A model generated the notes under the pieces. It saw only the letters and a program-made list of their open reading frames with translations, had not been told where the DNA came from and ran no database searches. Below are positions 26,375 through 34,546 of a stretch of 42,896 nucleotides of DNA, one piece after another; position 1 is the first letter of the stretch; the number at the start of each line of letters is the position of its first letter. A program made the position numbers and the translations under genes. This stretch comes from an uncultured Lentisphaerota bacterium (GTDB taxonomy: Bacteria; Verrucomicrobiota; Lentisphaeria; Victivallales; GWF2-50-93), in NCBI GenBank assembly GCA_903872565.1, contig CAIQLG010000172.1:1-42896 (forward strand). The letters run 5' to 3'.

Positions 26375-27439
26375 ATGAAGAACAACAATGACATAAACGG
26401 AAGCGATGCTGTGAAGGTGGTTGATGCCATTCTCTCTGATGCGCTTGAACAGAAGGCCAGCGATGTCTATTGGATTCCAGGCGCGGAATCGTGCGACGTC
26501 AGATTCAGGATAAATGGTGTCCAGAAAAAAATTCTCGAACTCGGCAACCGTGAACTTGCGGCCCAGTGCGCGTCACGGATCAAGGTGCTTTCTGGAATGC
26601 TCACATACAAGAGCAAGACATCGCAGGATGGTTCGATCAAGGGAGTTGCGAATTTCGCAGGCGCAGAGCTCAGAGTCGCTGCAATGCCTACAATCCACGG
26701 CGAACGGATAAGCATAAGGATTCTCGGGGCGGGCGGCGGACCGAAATATCTCGAGGAACTCGGATTTCAAAGCTCCGTCCAGGAAGGGCTGCGGTCAATG
26801 CTCGTACCGTCCTGCGGACTCATCGTGCTGACAGGTCCCACCGGATGCGGAAAGACAACCACCATCTATGCTATGATAAGGGAGCTTCTGCGAAATTCGC
26901 AGGATCCCGCCTCCATAATTTGCATAGAAGATCCCGTCGAGAAAGTGATGCCAGAAATATCGCAGGTGTCGCTCACGAGGAGCGGCGACGACTGGGGCTA
27001 CGAGGAGGCGCTCAGGGCAGCACTTCGCCAAGATGTTAAAACTCTGATTATTGGCGAGATAAGAGACTACGGAGTGTCGAAAGTGGTTCTGAATGCGGCA
27101 CTTAGCGGACACCGCGTTATAACCACACTTCATGCCGGCGATATACCTTCCGTATATGCGCGGCTTCTCCACCAGGGCTTCGAACCCTTCCTGGTGGCAT
27201 CCGCGATAACCGGGGTCGTGACACAGCGGCTTGCATCGTCAAAGGATGGAGGCGAAAGGAAACCTGTGGCCGCCTTTCTTTCACCTGACGACAAGTGGAA
27301 GGATTTTATCATAGCGAATCCCGGAATTTCTGATATGCGGCGCAAGATACTGGAATATCCGGATGCGGACCTGAAGTCTGTCGCCAATAAACTGGCCGAA
27401 AAGGGAATAATCTCCAAAAAGGATGCGATGCTGATATGA
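26375..27439 (+). CDS. GspE/PilT-type secretion ATPase, short form
   Basis: The 354-residue hexameric motor ATPase has an N2-like domain (residues 15-118, DALEQKASDVYWIPG, VRFRINGVQ, SQDGSIKG, RVAAMPTIHGERISIRIL). Then come Walker A GPTGCGKTT (154-162), Asp box IEDPVE (184-189), Walker B LIIGEIRD (224-231) and His box TTLHAGD (250-256). It lacks the N1 domain of full GspE/PilB and the tetracysteine zinc motif, so it is PilT-sized, although PilT-specific AIRNLIRE is absent. The start is weakly supported (only GAAAG upstream). It overlaps the next gene by four bases. It would power pseudopilus extension or retraction. Confidence 0.85.
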   Translation: MKNNNDINGSDAVKVVDAILSDALEQKASDVYWIPGAESCDVRFRINGVQKKILELGNRELAAQCASRIKVLSGMLTYKSKTSQDGSIKGVANFAGAELRVAAMPTIHGERISIRILGAGGGPKYLEELGFQSSVQEGLRSMLVPSCGLIVLTGPTGCGKTTTIYAMIRELLRNSQDPASIICIEDPVEKVMPEISQVSLTRSGDDWGYEEALRAALRQDVKTLIIGEIRDYGVSKVVLNAALSGHRVITTLHAGDIPSVYARLLHQGFEPFLVASAITGVVTQRLASSKDGGERKPVAAFLSPDDKWKDFIIANPGISDMRRKILEYPDADLKSVANKLAEKGIISKKDAMLI

Positions 27440-27840
27440 AAAAGAGAAATAAAAAAATGATTGTCAGGCACTTTCTTCTGATGGAGCTTGTGATAGCGTT
27501 CGCTATATTCGTGTTCATCGCAGGAAGTTTCTACACATTAAATTCTTCGATGGCAAAATATCGCGGACAACTCGAGAACCAGACCGAGGCTCTTTCCGTG
27601 GTGGACAATTTTCTCGAGAGGCTTTCCGCTGTGAAAAGCCCGACCACTGGCGTCGCGGGAAAAATATTCAGGATCGAATTTGACAGAAGCCAGCTCAAAG
27701 ACAAGGAAGGAATAAGCACAGTCTTCCAGGAAAAAGACGGACTTTTTATAGTCGAAATAAAAAATGCTAAAGGAAATATTCTGGCAAAGGCGGAGATTAA
27801 ACAAAAGAAAGCCATAGAGGGCCCGGGAAAAAATCAATAA
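27436..27840 (+). CDS. Pilin-like protein without Gly at -1
   Basis: The 134-residue protein starts with a basic leader (MKKRNKKMIVRH) followed by FLLMELVIAFAIFVFIAG, the type IV pilin/pseudopilin helix with Glu at +5 if Phe is +1. The residue before the cleavage site is His, where Gly is nearly invariant. A globular C-terminal domain of about 95 residues follows. The start overlaps the ATPase stop (ATGA). It may be a minor pseudopilin, an uncleaved pilin, or adapted to an unusual peptidase. Confidence 0.65.
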   Translation: MKKRNKKMIVRHFLLMELVIAFAIFVFIAGSFYTLNSSMAKYRGQLENQTEALSVVDNFLERLSAVKSPTTGVAGKIFRIEFDRSQLKDKEGISTVFQEKDGLFIVEIKNAKGNILAKAEIKQKKAIEGPGKNQ

Positions 27841-27943
27841 TCCGGGAATCAGAAAATATGAATATTATAACCACAGAATACACGGAAAAAGAAATAGAAT
27901 ATTTGCCTGCGAAACACGCGAATTTCGCGAAAAGAGGAAAACA

Positions 27944-28372
27944 ATGAGAACAAAAAAATATTACACTCTGATTGAGATGCTCACTGTGATTGCCTTGATT
28001 GTAGTCTTCATGACTGCGGTGACGGGTTTTTTCTATGACGGCTCTAAAAACTGCCGCACAGCACTTAAGGAGGCCTATCTGAACAGCGATGCAACAATGC
28101 TCAGAAAACAATGGAGGACGTTCATTGGCGGATGCCCTGGAAGTTTCGAGATCCGCGACGGAGTCCTTCGTTCCGGTGCGAATTTCGCAAAATCCGAAAA
28201 GGAGACCCTTGTGCTATCTTCTGACGGGAAGGAAAGAAAGTTCGTATTCCCTGTGAACGCGTCTTTCAATTTCAGTATTGAGAAGGACGATGCACTTCCA
28301 GAATCCGTCGTTGTCGAGATAAAATCTCCGGAACAACATAAAATAAGGATAGTAGCCTGTGAAAAGAAATAA
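27944..28372 (+). CDS. Second pilin-like protein without Gly at -1
   Basis: The 142-residue protein reads MRTKKYYTLIEMLTVIALIVVF: a short basic leader and a pilin helix with Glu at +5 (YTLIE), preceded by Tyr rather than Gly. The remaining 110 residues look like a small GspH-like beta domain (VLSSDGKERKFVFPVN). AGAGGAAAA lies before the ATG. It is separated from the previous gene by 103 bases containing a CGCGAATTTCGCG palindrome, and overlaps the next gene by 14 bases. Confidence 0.65.
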   Translation: MRTKKYYTLIEMLTVIALIVVFMTAVTGFFYDGSKNCRTALKEAYLNSDATMLRKQWRTFIGGCPGSFEIRDGVLRSGANFAKSEKETLVLSSDGKERKFVFPVNASFNFSIEKDDALPESVVVEIKSPEQHKIRIVACEKK

Positions 28373-28544
28373 TAAAAAAGATGAAGGTTTCGCGATGATA
28401 ATGGTTCTGGTCTTCGCTTCCATACTGTTCATCCTAGTGGCGGTGACGCTGAACGGATATTTCGCCTGGCAGAAGATGAACAGGAAATTTGCCGAAGACA
28501 ACAGCAGAACCGCGGAAAAGATCATAGTTCTACCCGACAAGTAA
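28359..28544 (+). CDS. Very short pilin-like/GspK-type N-terminus, possibly frameshifted
   Basis: From GTG 28359 the 61-residue frame gives KKDEGFAMIMVLVFASILF, with the Gly-Phe cleavage site and no Glu at +5, as in GspK or PilX minor pilins, but the protein ends after about 35 further residues. GspK is normally over 250 residues. In the -1 frame the reading continues past the stop as NQTWAIPQDDGEEVAARVSP and ends at 28612, so a frameshift near the AAAA run at about 28516 may have occurred. It is either a genuine tiny membrane component or a remnant. Confidence 0.45.
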   Translation: MKRNNKKDEGFAMIMVLVFASILFILVAVTLNGYFAWQKMNRKFAEDNSRTAEKIIVLPDK

Positions 28545-28612
28545 ATCAGACCTGGGCCATCCCGCAAGATGACGGAGAGGAAGTGGCGGCAAGAGTAAGT
28601 CCACATTGCTAA

Positions 28613-28821
28613 GAAATCCCTGTCTGAATTATTTTCACTATACTGCTTTAAAATTGATGCTAATCCTGTATATTCTGAATTCCAATTTCAATTCAGAGTT
28701 ATTTCGATAGAAACCAGTTGCCAATGCCGATATTTTTTATGTCAAACATCATTATTCTTGCGGAAAGTCCAGTTATCTTGGATTTAATCAGAGGCCAATA
28801 TTCACCGATGGACGGTATTAG
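28613..28821. other. Spacer after the pilin-like operon
   Basis: The stretch is AT-rich with GAATTCCAATTTCAATTC, a near-palindrome at about 28677-28694. It lacks a clear T-run terminator. It must separate the pilin-like operon from the helicase gene; nothing else was recognised. Confidence 0.3.
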
Positions 28822-31359
28822 GTGAATATTTGCAAGGAAAAGGAAAAAATCCGCTTCTTCTACGAGGAGGGAGCCAAGCTGTGGAAAGCCGCCCCGGAAC
28901 GTGTGATTAGCCGCGAATTCTACGAACTCTGGGAAGAGGTTCAACAGCCCAAGCCTTTCATACTGCCCGAAGGTCCCCTTAAGATTCTCGATCAGACTTT
29001 TGAACTCCCCGAGGACGAATCGGGAAAAATCGGTTATTTCCAATGGGATTGTGATGAAGCCTGCCCGTCCCTGGTGATCGAAGGTGAAAACACTGTCCAA
29101 AAACTTCTTTTCTCATTTGACGACGGGGCGCCGATGATCCAGGAGACGGATCCGATTTTCCTGGAAAATACCGATCTGTCGTTCGGCGAGCGGCTGGATC
29201 TGATTTACGATGTGATCGCATACACAAAAAAGAATTTCCCGGCACGAGACGTATTGTCAATGACAAAAAAGGAATTTATTGAATCTCTGGACGGCATTTC
29301 AGGAGATCATGACCCGGATGCGATAAGCGCCATGCGCCGATCTTCAGCTCATTTCATAAAATTCATGCTTAAAAATGCGGCGGAAGACATGGCGACAGAC
29401 GAACTGAGCGATCAGCTTAGTCTGGCGCTGGGCGGAAATTATTCTGCAACGGGAGGAATTGATACTCAAGCTGAAGGCAAGCAGACGCCCACAGGGCAGA
29501 AAAACATGGAAATAGAAATCCCGAGGAGAAGCAGATGGGCGATTCAGAACGATCTTGAATTCTTGTCGCTTGCGACCTGGAAGTCGTTCGAGACGGAAAA
29601 AGAGTTTGTTCTGAGTCTGGAAGGACTCAGGGTCTTGAAACTGGACAAGCATGAGGCCGTGATCGAATTGCCTGCGAAACCTTCCATGCCATTGTCGGAA
29701 GGCGACATCCTCAATGTTTTCGAACGAGGTGTTTCCGAGAAGGCCGGAACTTTCAAGATAGATCTTTTCGATGGATGGAGAGTATATGGCCGTCTCCGGA
29801 TGGACGGCATAAATGAGGAAAATAATTTTGGGAAGCGCCTTTTTGCGCGGCCTGTCAAAAGCGCAAGGTCACTTCTTGCCGCAGCATTTGACGTACTGAT
29901 GGACGACTATAAGAAGGAATATTTCTCCAGGAACAAGACAGTAGTTAATTTTCTGCTTGGAATGGAACCATTCAAATATGTGCAAGGTATCTGCGAGGGT
30001 GCACCTGAAAAACTCGATTACTCACAGAAGCTAGCCTGGAGCACAGCTACCAATCCGGAAAATAGAATCGTCTTGATCCAGGGGCCGCCTGGGACGGGAA
30101 AGACATGTGTCATGGAATCTGTGCTGAGGACTTTGTGCGAGAAGGGACTGCGGATTCTTGTCACGGCTCCTTCGAATACGGCGCTTGACAATATCTGTCG
30201 CCGTGCCGAAGGGCTTCCGGTCCTTCGTTTTGGCGCTTTTGCCGATGCGATCGCTCCTGACATTCTTGAAAGATATTGGATCAACGAGAATAAGAACATC
30301 AAAAAATTCACTGTGCTCAGAGATGAGTTCAAGGGTGGCGGGATTTATGCGGGAACCCATGTCGGTCTCATAAAGAATTCTCTCATAGACAAGGATGTCG
30401 CGCAGAACGGCCTCTTTGATGTGATACTTTTCGACGAGGCCGGAATGTCCCGCATGGAGGAGTTTGTCCTCTGTGCGCGTTTCGCAGGGAAGGCTGTTCT
30501 TTTCGGAGATCATCAGCAGCTTCCTCCTTTTCCTATGCCGGATCAGGTAATGAAGACAATCAAGGAAAACTATGGAGCAATGAACCGACACCTGCATTCT
30601 CTTATTTCTGTGAGTGCCCTGGAATGGCTCGTGACCGAACGGAAATTTCCGATCATAATGCTCCAGAAATCCTACCGTTGCCAGAACCCGAGGCTTTTCC
30701 GTTTCGCCTCGACTCTTTTTTATGATGCCACTGTCAAAACAAGCGAACAGGCTGAATACTACCGCCTTCCATACGCAGAGCGTCAGCGCATTTATCCGCC
30801 TTCGACTGTCCGGCTCTACCGTACAAGCAAGCTTCCGGCCGAATTAAGACATGAAAAACTTATTCTAGAGGGAAACAAGCCTGGTCTGGAAAATCAGCTC
30901 GAGGCCAGGATCTGCGCAAATATCCTATACGAAAATCTGGTCAGATATCCTTTGTCTGAAATAACGGTAATCGCTCCATACCGCCGCCAGATCCGCCTTT
31001 TGCGCTCAATGCTCGACTTCAAGAGGGCGCGAGGAAAAAAGCCCGATCTAAACAGGGAGGAATGGGAAAGATTCCTTCAGACCAGAATAGCTACTGTGGA
31101 CAGCTTTCAGGGAGGCGAAAGCGATCTCGTTATAATAAGTTATGTCAGAAGCAACGATGGTGGCGGAATCGGTTTTGTGGATGATCCCAACAGGGTGAAC
31201 GTTGCCCATACTCGCTGTCGCCGCGAAATGATCATAGTCGGCGATACCGAATGCCTGAAAAAATATGCAAAAAACAATGTCTTCCAAAGAATGGAGCGCG
31301 CCATTGGCAGGGACGGCGAGATAATTGATGTCGATTCACAAATGACAATAAATCTGTAA
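28822..31359 (+). CDS. Superfamily 1 DNA/RNA helicase (DNA2/NAM7, IGHMBP2-like)
   Basis: The 845-residue protein has a 380-residue N-terminal region and an SF1B helicase core. Motif I is GPPGTGKT near 420, Ia VTAPSNTALDNI, II VILFDEAGM near 537, III LFGDHQQLPPF, IV QKSYRCQNP, V IATVDSFQGGESDLVIISYVR and VI RVNVAHTRCRREMIIVGD. The order is as in IGHMBP2/Upf1-type enzymes, which unwind RNA or DNA 5' to 3'. The GTG start has only a weak ribosome binding site, so the exact N-terminus is uncertain. It ends seven bases from a convergent operon, with no room for a dedicated terminator. Confidence 0.88.
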   Translation: MNICKEKEKIRFFYEEGAKLWKAAPERVISREFYELWEEVQQPKPFILPEGPLKILDQTFELPEDESGKIGYFQWDCDEACPSLVIEGENTVQKLLFSFDDGAPMIQETDPIFLENTDLSFGERLDLIYDVIAYTKKNFPARDVLSMTKKEFIESLDGISGDHDPDAISAMRRSSAHFIKFMLKNAAEDMATDELSDQLSLALGGNYSATGGIDTQAEGKQTPTGQKNMEIEIPRRSRWAIQNDLEFLSLATWKSFETEKEFVLSLEGLRVLKLDKHEAVIELPAKPSMPLSEGDILNVFERGVSEKAGTFKIDLFDGWRVYGRLRMDGINEENNFGKRLFARPVKSARSLLAAAFDVLMDDYKKEYFSRNKTVVNFLLGMEPFKYVQGICEGAPEKLDYSQKLAWSTATNPENRIVLIQGPPGTGKTCVMESVLRTLCEKGLRILVTAPSNTALDNICRRAEGLPVLRFGAFADAIAPDILERYWINENKNIKKFTVLRDEFKGGGIYAGTHVGLIKNSLIDKDVAQNGLFDVILFDEAGMSRMEEFVLCARFAGKAVLFGDHQQLPPFPMPDQVMKTIKENYGAMNRHLHSLISVSALEWLVTERKFPIIMLQKSYRCQNPRLFRFASTLFYDATVKTSEQAEYYRLPYAERQRIYPPSTVRLYRTSKLPAELRHEKLILEGNKPGLENQLEARICANILYENLVRYPLSEITVIAPYRRQIRLLRSMLDFKRARGKKPDLNREEWERFLQTRIATVDSFQGGESDLVIISYVRSNDGGGIGFVDDPNRVNVAHTRCRREMIIVGDTECLKKYAKNNVFQRMERAIGRDGEIIDVDSQMTINL

Positions 31360-31366
31360 CAAGCTC

Positions 31367-32197
31367 TTAATTGCGTGGAGGTATTGTAATTTCCTGCCCC
31401 AGTTGAAGATCCGTGGGACTTTTAACCTTGTCCTTGTTTGCCTCGAGAATCAGTTTGACGTATTTTGTGTCCCCATAGAATTTCTTTGAGATTTTGATGA
31501 GAGTGTCACCGGTCTGCACATGATACGTGACATTTCGTGGCTGGGGATTGACTTCAGATTTTGATACTATTGGCCCGGGGGTCAGCGTGGCGGTATCCAC
31601 ATTTCCTTCCGGAGCGGTTTTGCCGGAGGAATCTGGTGTTAGTGGGAGATTTTCATCTTTATTCGTCGCCAGAGAGGAAGATTCTGGTGAAATTTTCATT
31701 TTCAGGTATTTGTTTTCCTTGAGGAGCTTTTCGATCGCCTTGATGTATTTCTCCTCTCTTGTCTGGAGTTCCATTATTTTTTTTATATTGTCACCGTCAT
31801 TGGCGAACCTGTCCCGGTTCCTGTCAAAATATTTTTTCTCGGCCTGCTCGAGCCACATTCTTGCGTTCTCCCTGTCCAAGGAATCCGGAACAAGCTCAAG
31901 ATATGTCCGGTAATAGTAGATCGCAATCAGCGGGTCGTCCAGGACATCGTCGTATAGGACTGCGAGTTCATAATGGGCGGAAGGTGAGTTGGGATTGATC
32001 TGGATATATTCCTTGAAGGCCTTTGCCGCCTCGCTATAGTCTTTTGTTTCGACAAGCTTTTTGGCCTTGACGAACATGGGGTGTTTGCCTTCCTCTAGCT
32101 TGCCCTCGCAAGAACACAGCATCATGATGGCACAAACGCAAAAAAGACTGACAAGGAAAGTCCTATTATTCAGTCTTGGGAAGCGGAATTCAATCAT
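31367..32197 (-). CDS. TPR and LysM lipoprotein
   Basis: The 276-residue protein has a signal peptide ending MMLCSC (lipobox-like, Cys near 30). Two tetratricopeptide units at about 40-115 (FVKAKKLVETKDYSEAAKAF, PNSPSAHYELAVLYDDVLDD), a charged coiled coil at 120-168, a Ser/Pro-rich linker and a C-terminal LysM domain (228-274, YHVQTGDTLIKISKKFYGD ... LQLGQEITIPP) follow. LysM binds peptidoglycan, so the protein likely bridges outer membrane and cell wall. It is last in a three-gene operon with pal, overlapping the upstream gene by eight bases, reminiscent of the pal-cpoB arrangement. Confidence 0.8.
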   Translation of the reverse strand: MIEFRFPRLNNRTFLVSLFCVCAIMMLCSCEGKLEEGKHPMFVKAKKLVETKDYSEAAKAFKEYIQINPNSPSAHYELAVLYDDVLDDPLIAIYYYRTYLELVPDSLDRENARMWLEQAEKKYFDRNRDRFANDGDNIKKIMELQTREEKYIKAIEKLLKENKYLKMKISPESSSLATNKDENLPLTPDSSGKTAPEGNVDTATLTPGPIVSKSEVNPQPRNVTYHVQTGDTLIKISKKFYGDTKYVKLILEANKDKVKSPTDLQLGQEITIPPRN

Positions 32198-32708
32198 TTT
32201 TTTCGGTTTTCAGTTTTTTGAAGAAGCCAGAATCGTCAAGTTTCCTTATTATGTTTTTCAATCCCTGTTTCACGGCGTTGCTGGTGAAAGTCGCCCCTGT
32301 GACAGTCTCACACTCGGCCTCGCCCAATTTCTTGTTCTTCCATTTTTCCGTCTTGAAGCCATTTTGAAACTTCTTCAAGGAAGCCGGGGTCTCCCTGTTT
32401 TCGCCAACGAATATGGAGAGGACTCTGCCTTTCGGATCACATACAAGTATGACTTCGACCATTCCCTGGTATCCTTTGGTCGAGATACCGAGTTCCTTCG
32501 AGGAGAAGAGATATGCGACAGTCTCTCCCCCTTCCTGTTTGATCACTTCTATGAACTTGATCGGAGTCGTGTTTTTTTTCAGATTGACCTTGCCGCCAAT
32601 GCACTTCTGGAGCTCGGCCTTGTACATGTCATCCTGGTCGGCACCATATGCAGAATGGAAAAACAGCGCAGTGATACCAATCAAGATGCAGACGGCGACG
32701 TTTTTCAT
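32190..32708 (-). CDS. Exported FMN-binding domain protein
   Basis: The 172-residue protein has a Sec signal peptide (VAVCILIGITALFFHSAYGA) and an FMN-binding domain as in RnfG/NqrC: a GYQGMVEVILVCDPKGRVLSI core and TGATFTS near residue 140, where a Thr/Ser normally carries covalently bound FMN through a phosphodiester link. It lacks the membrane anchor of RnfG and sits between pal and a LysM lipoprotein, an unusual context. A role in extracytoplasmic electron transfer or as an FMN carrier is inferred; no ApbE flavin transferase is in the window. Confidence 0.75.
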   Translation of the reverse strand: MKNVAVCILIGITALFFHSAYGADQDDMYKAELQKCIGGKVNLKKNTTPIKFIEVIKQEGGETVAYLFSSKELGISTKGYQGMVEVILVCDPKGRVLSIFVGENRETPASLKKFQNGFKTEKWKNKKLGEAECETVTGATFTSNAVKQGLKNIIRKLDDSGFFKKLKTEKND

Positions 32709-32726
32709 TTTCTGAAATCCCGAAAC

Positions 32727-33269
32727 TTATTTTGCCGGGATGAGCTCGCCTCTTCTGTTCTTGGCCCATGCTGCTTCATTGTCGCCCTGTACTGCGGGTT
32801 TTTCCTCGCCGTAGCTGACGGTCTGCATGCGATTGTCCGCCACGCCAAGCCCTACAAGGGCATCCCTGATCGAGATAGCTCTTCTTTCGCCGAGAGCCCT
32901 GTTATACTCGAGGCTTCCCCTGTTGTCGCAATGCCCCTCTATTATCAGACAATGGTCGGGGTTCTTCGCAAGATGATCGGCGGCAGCCTTTATTTTTGCA
33001 TATTCGGAAGTTCCCACATTTGACTGGTCATAGGCAAAATACACTGCAGGAAGGCTGACACCTGGAATCGGAGTCCACTGGTCGGGCGACTTGACACCTG
33101 CTCCTGCGTCTCCAAAAGCACCGGGCGTCGTCGTGCCGTCGCCGTTGGCATTGATACCGCTGATGTCGTCAGGATTTTCCCCATCGCCAGTTTTTGATTT
33201 GCAACCCGACAGGAAAGCCATTGCCGACATGAACAGAACACATAATGCAACACGGGAAAACAACTTCAT
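32727..33269 (-). CDS. pal: Peptidoglycan-associated lipoprotein (OmpA-C domain)
   Basis: The 180-residue protein has a lipoprotein signal (FLSGC, Cys23), a low-complexity Gly/Thr/Asp linker and a C-terminal OmpA-like domain. This includes VYFAYDQSNVG, IIEGHCDNRGSLEYNRALGERRA and ISIRDALVGLGVADNRMQTVSYGEEKP, with the Asp and Arg that contact diaminopimelate. Pal ties the outer membrane to peptidoglycan. GAGGAGA lies before the ATG. It is the first gene of the leftward operon; tolB and tolQRA are not in the window. Confidence 0.88.
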   Translation of the reverse strand: MKLFSRVALCVLFMSAMAFLSGCKSKTGDGENPDDISGINANGDGTTTPGAFGDAGAGVKSPDQWTPIPGVSLPAVYFAYDQSNVGTSEYAKIKAAADHLAKNPDHCLIIEGHCDNRGSLEYNRALGERRAISIRDALVGLGVADNRMQTVSYGEEKPAVQGDNEAAWAKNRRGELIPAK

Positions 33270-33474
33270 TTTTTTTCTCCTCTTTTTGAATTTTGTTTTT
33301 CTCGAGATTCTCTTTTTAAAAATCCTCTTATTCTATTAATCTAAATTAAGCCTGCAAAAAACAAGATGGAAAACAATAAAAATTCGAATTATTTTGCGTA
33401 TTTTGCCATTTGTATCATCTGAATCCGGATATTATTGTACATTCCTGAAACGGAACCAGGAGACAATTACCGAT

Positions 33475-34494
33475 ATGACTGCAAATAAAAAAAATATTGA
33501 CTGGGGTGGCCTCGGCTTCAATTACATGCCCGTTGACAGGCACATCAGATACACATGGGAGAGCGGGAAGTGGAATTCCGGGAGACTGCTGAAAAAGGAT
33601 GAGATCACTCTCCCCATAGCCGCCACCTGCCTGCATTATGGCCAAGCCTGTTTCGAGGGGCTCAAGGCATTCTGCTGGCGGGATGGCACCGTGCGCGTAT
33701 TCAGACCCGAGGAAAATTCCAGAAGAATCAATAGCACTGCGGATCACATACAATGCCCGGAAATACCGGAGAAGCTTTTTCTTGACGCCATAAAAAGGGT
33801 GATAAAAGCCAATTTGGACTATGTGCCGCCATACGGGACAAAAGGGTCGCTCTACATAAGACCCCTGCTCATAGGCACAGGAGCCGGAATAGGCGTGGGG
33901 CCGAGCAACAGATACGACTTCATTGTACTAGTCGTTCCGGTCGGCAATTACTACAAGGAAGGGATCTCTCCGGTGAGGGCTATCATTTCCGAGGACTATG
34001 ACCGGGCCGCTCCGAAGGGGACGGGACACATAAAGATGAGCGGCAACTATGCGGCAAGCCTCAAACAGGCGGCGTTGGCGAAAAAACAGGGGTTCCCGAT
34101 CGTGCTCTATCCAGACGCGAAAACAAGAAGCTGCGTGGACGAGTTTGGTACAAGCAATTTCATTGGCATAACAAGGAGCGGAGTCTATGTGACTCCATCT
34201 TCGGACACTATATTGCCGAGCGTGACGAACAAATCGCTCATGCAGATTGCCGCGGATCTGGGGATTCCGGTCGAAAGACGCGAAATCAGCCTCGAGGAAC
34301 TGCCGGAATTCGCGGAGATCGGCGCCTGCGGAACTGCTGTGATCATAACCCCCATCGGCGAGCTTGTTTTCAAAACCAGGATTTTCAAGTACGGGAACGA
34401 ATGCGGCCATGTTCTTAGAAGGCTCTATGACAGACTTACCGGCATCCAATTTGGAGAAGAGCCTGACACGCACAAGTGGCTCAGAAAGATATGA
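33475..34494 (+). CDS. ilvE: Branched-chain amino acid aminotransferase
   Basis: The 339-residue class IV PLP aminotransferase interconverts valine, leucine and isoleucine with their 2-oxo acids, using 2-oxoglutarate/glutamate. Motifs include YGQACFEGLKAF, RPLLIGTG, the Schiff-base lysine in HIKMSGNYAASL, DEFGTSNFIGI and EIGACGTAVIITPI. It resembles the longer, BCAT2-like subgroup. The frame is open upstream to 33394, but ATG 33475 with AGGAGA at 33458-33463 is preferred and fits the family N-terminus (NIDWGGLGFNYMP). It directly precedes the polyglutamate genes and its product couples to glutamate pools, though co-regulation is only inferred. Confidence 0.9.
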   Translation: MTANKKNIDWGGLGFNYMPVDRHIRYTWESGKWNSGRLLKKDEITLPIAATCLHYGQACFEGLKAFCWRDGTVRVFRPEENSRRINSTADHIQCPEIPEKLFLDAIKRVIKANLDYVPPYGTKGSLYIRPLLIGTGAGIGVGPSNRYDFIVLVVPVGNYYKEGISPVRAIISEDYDRAAPKGTGHIKMSGNYAASLKQAALAKKQGFPIVLYPDAKTRSCVDEFGTSNFIGITRSGVYVTPSSDTILPSVTNKSLMQIAADLGIPVERREISLEELPEFAEIGACGTAVIITPIGELVFKTRIFKYGNECGHVLRRLYDRLTGIQFGEEPDTHKWLRKI

Positions 34495-34546
34495 CGGAGT
34501 CGCACATTTTCCATTTTACAACTCTTTTATACTGAAGGACGTCCGT

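Noticed and set aside
28546-28612. A structured RNA suggested by GC-rich words such as CATCCCGCAAGATGACG
   Set aside because: No known riboswitch or ncRNA core is recognisable, and the stretch reads better as a frameshifted continuation of the preceding pilin-like gene.
32061-33023. A 320-codon plus-strand open frame
   Set aside because: It lies fully antisense to the LysM, FMN-binding and pal genes, which have clear domains and ribosome binding sites.
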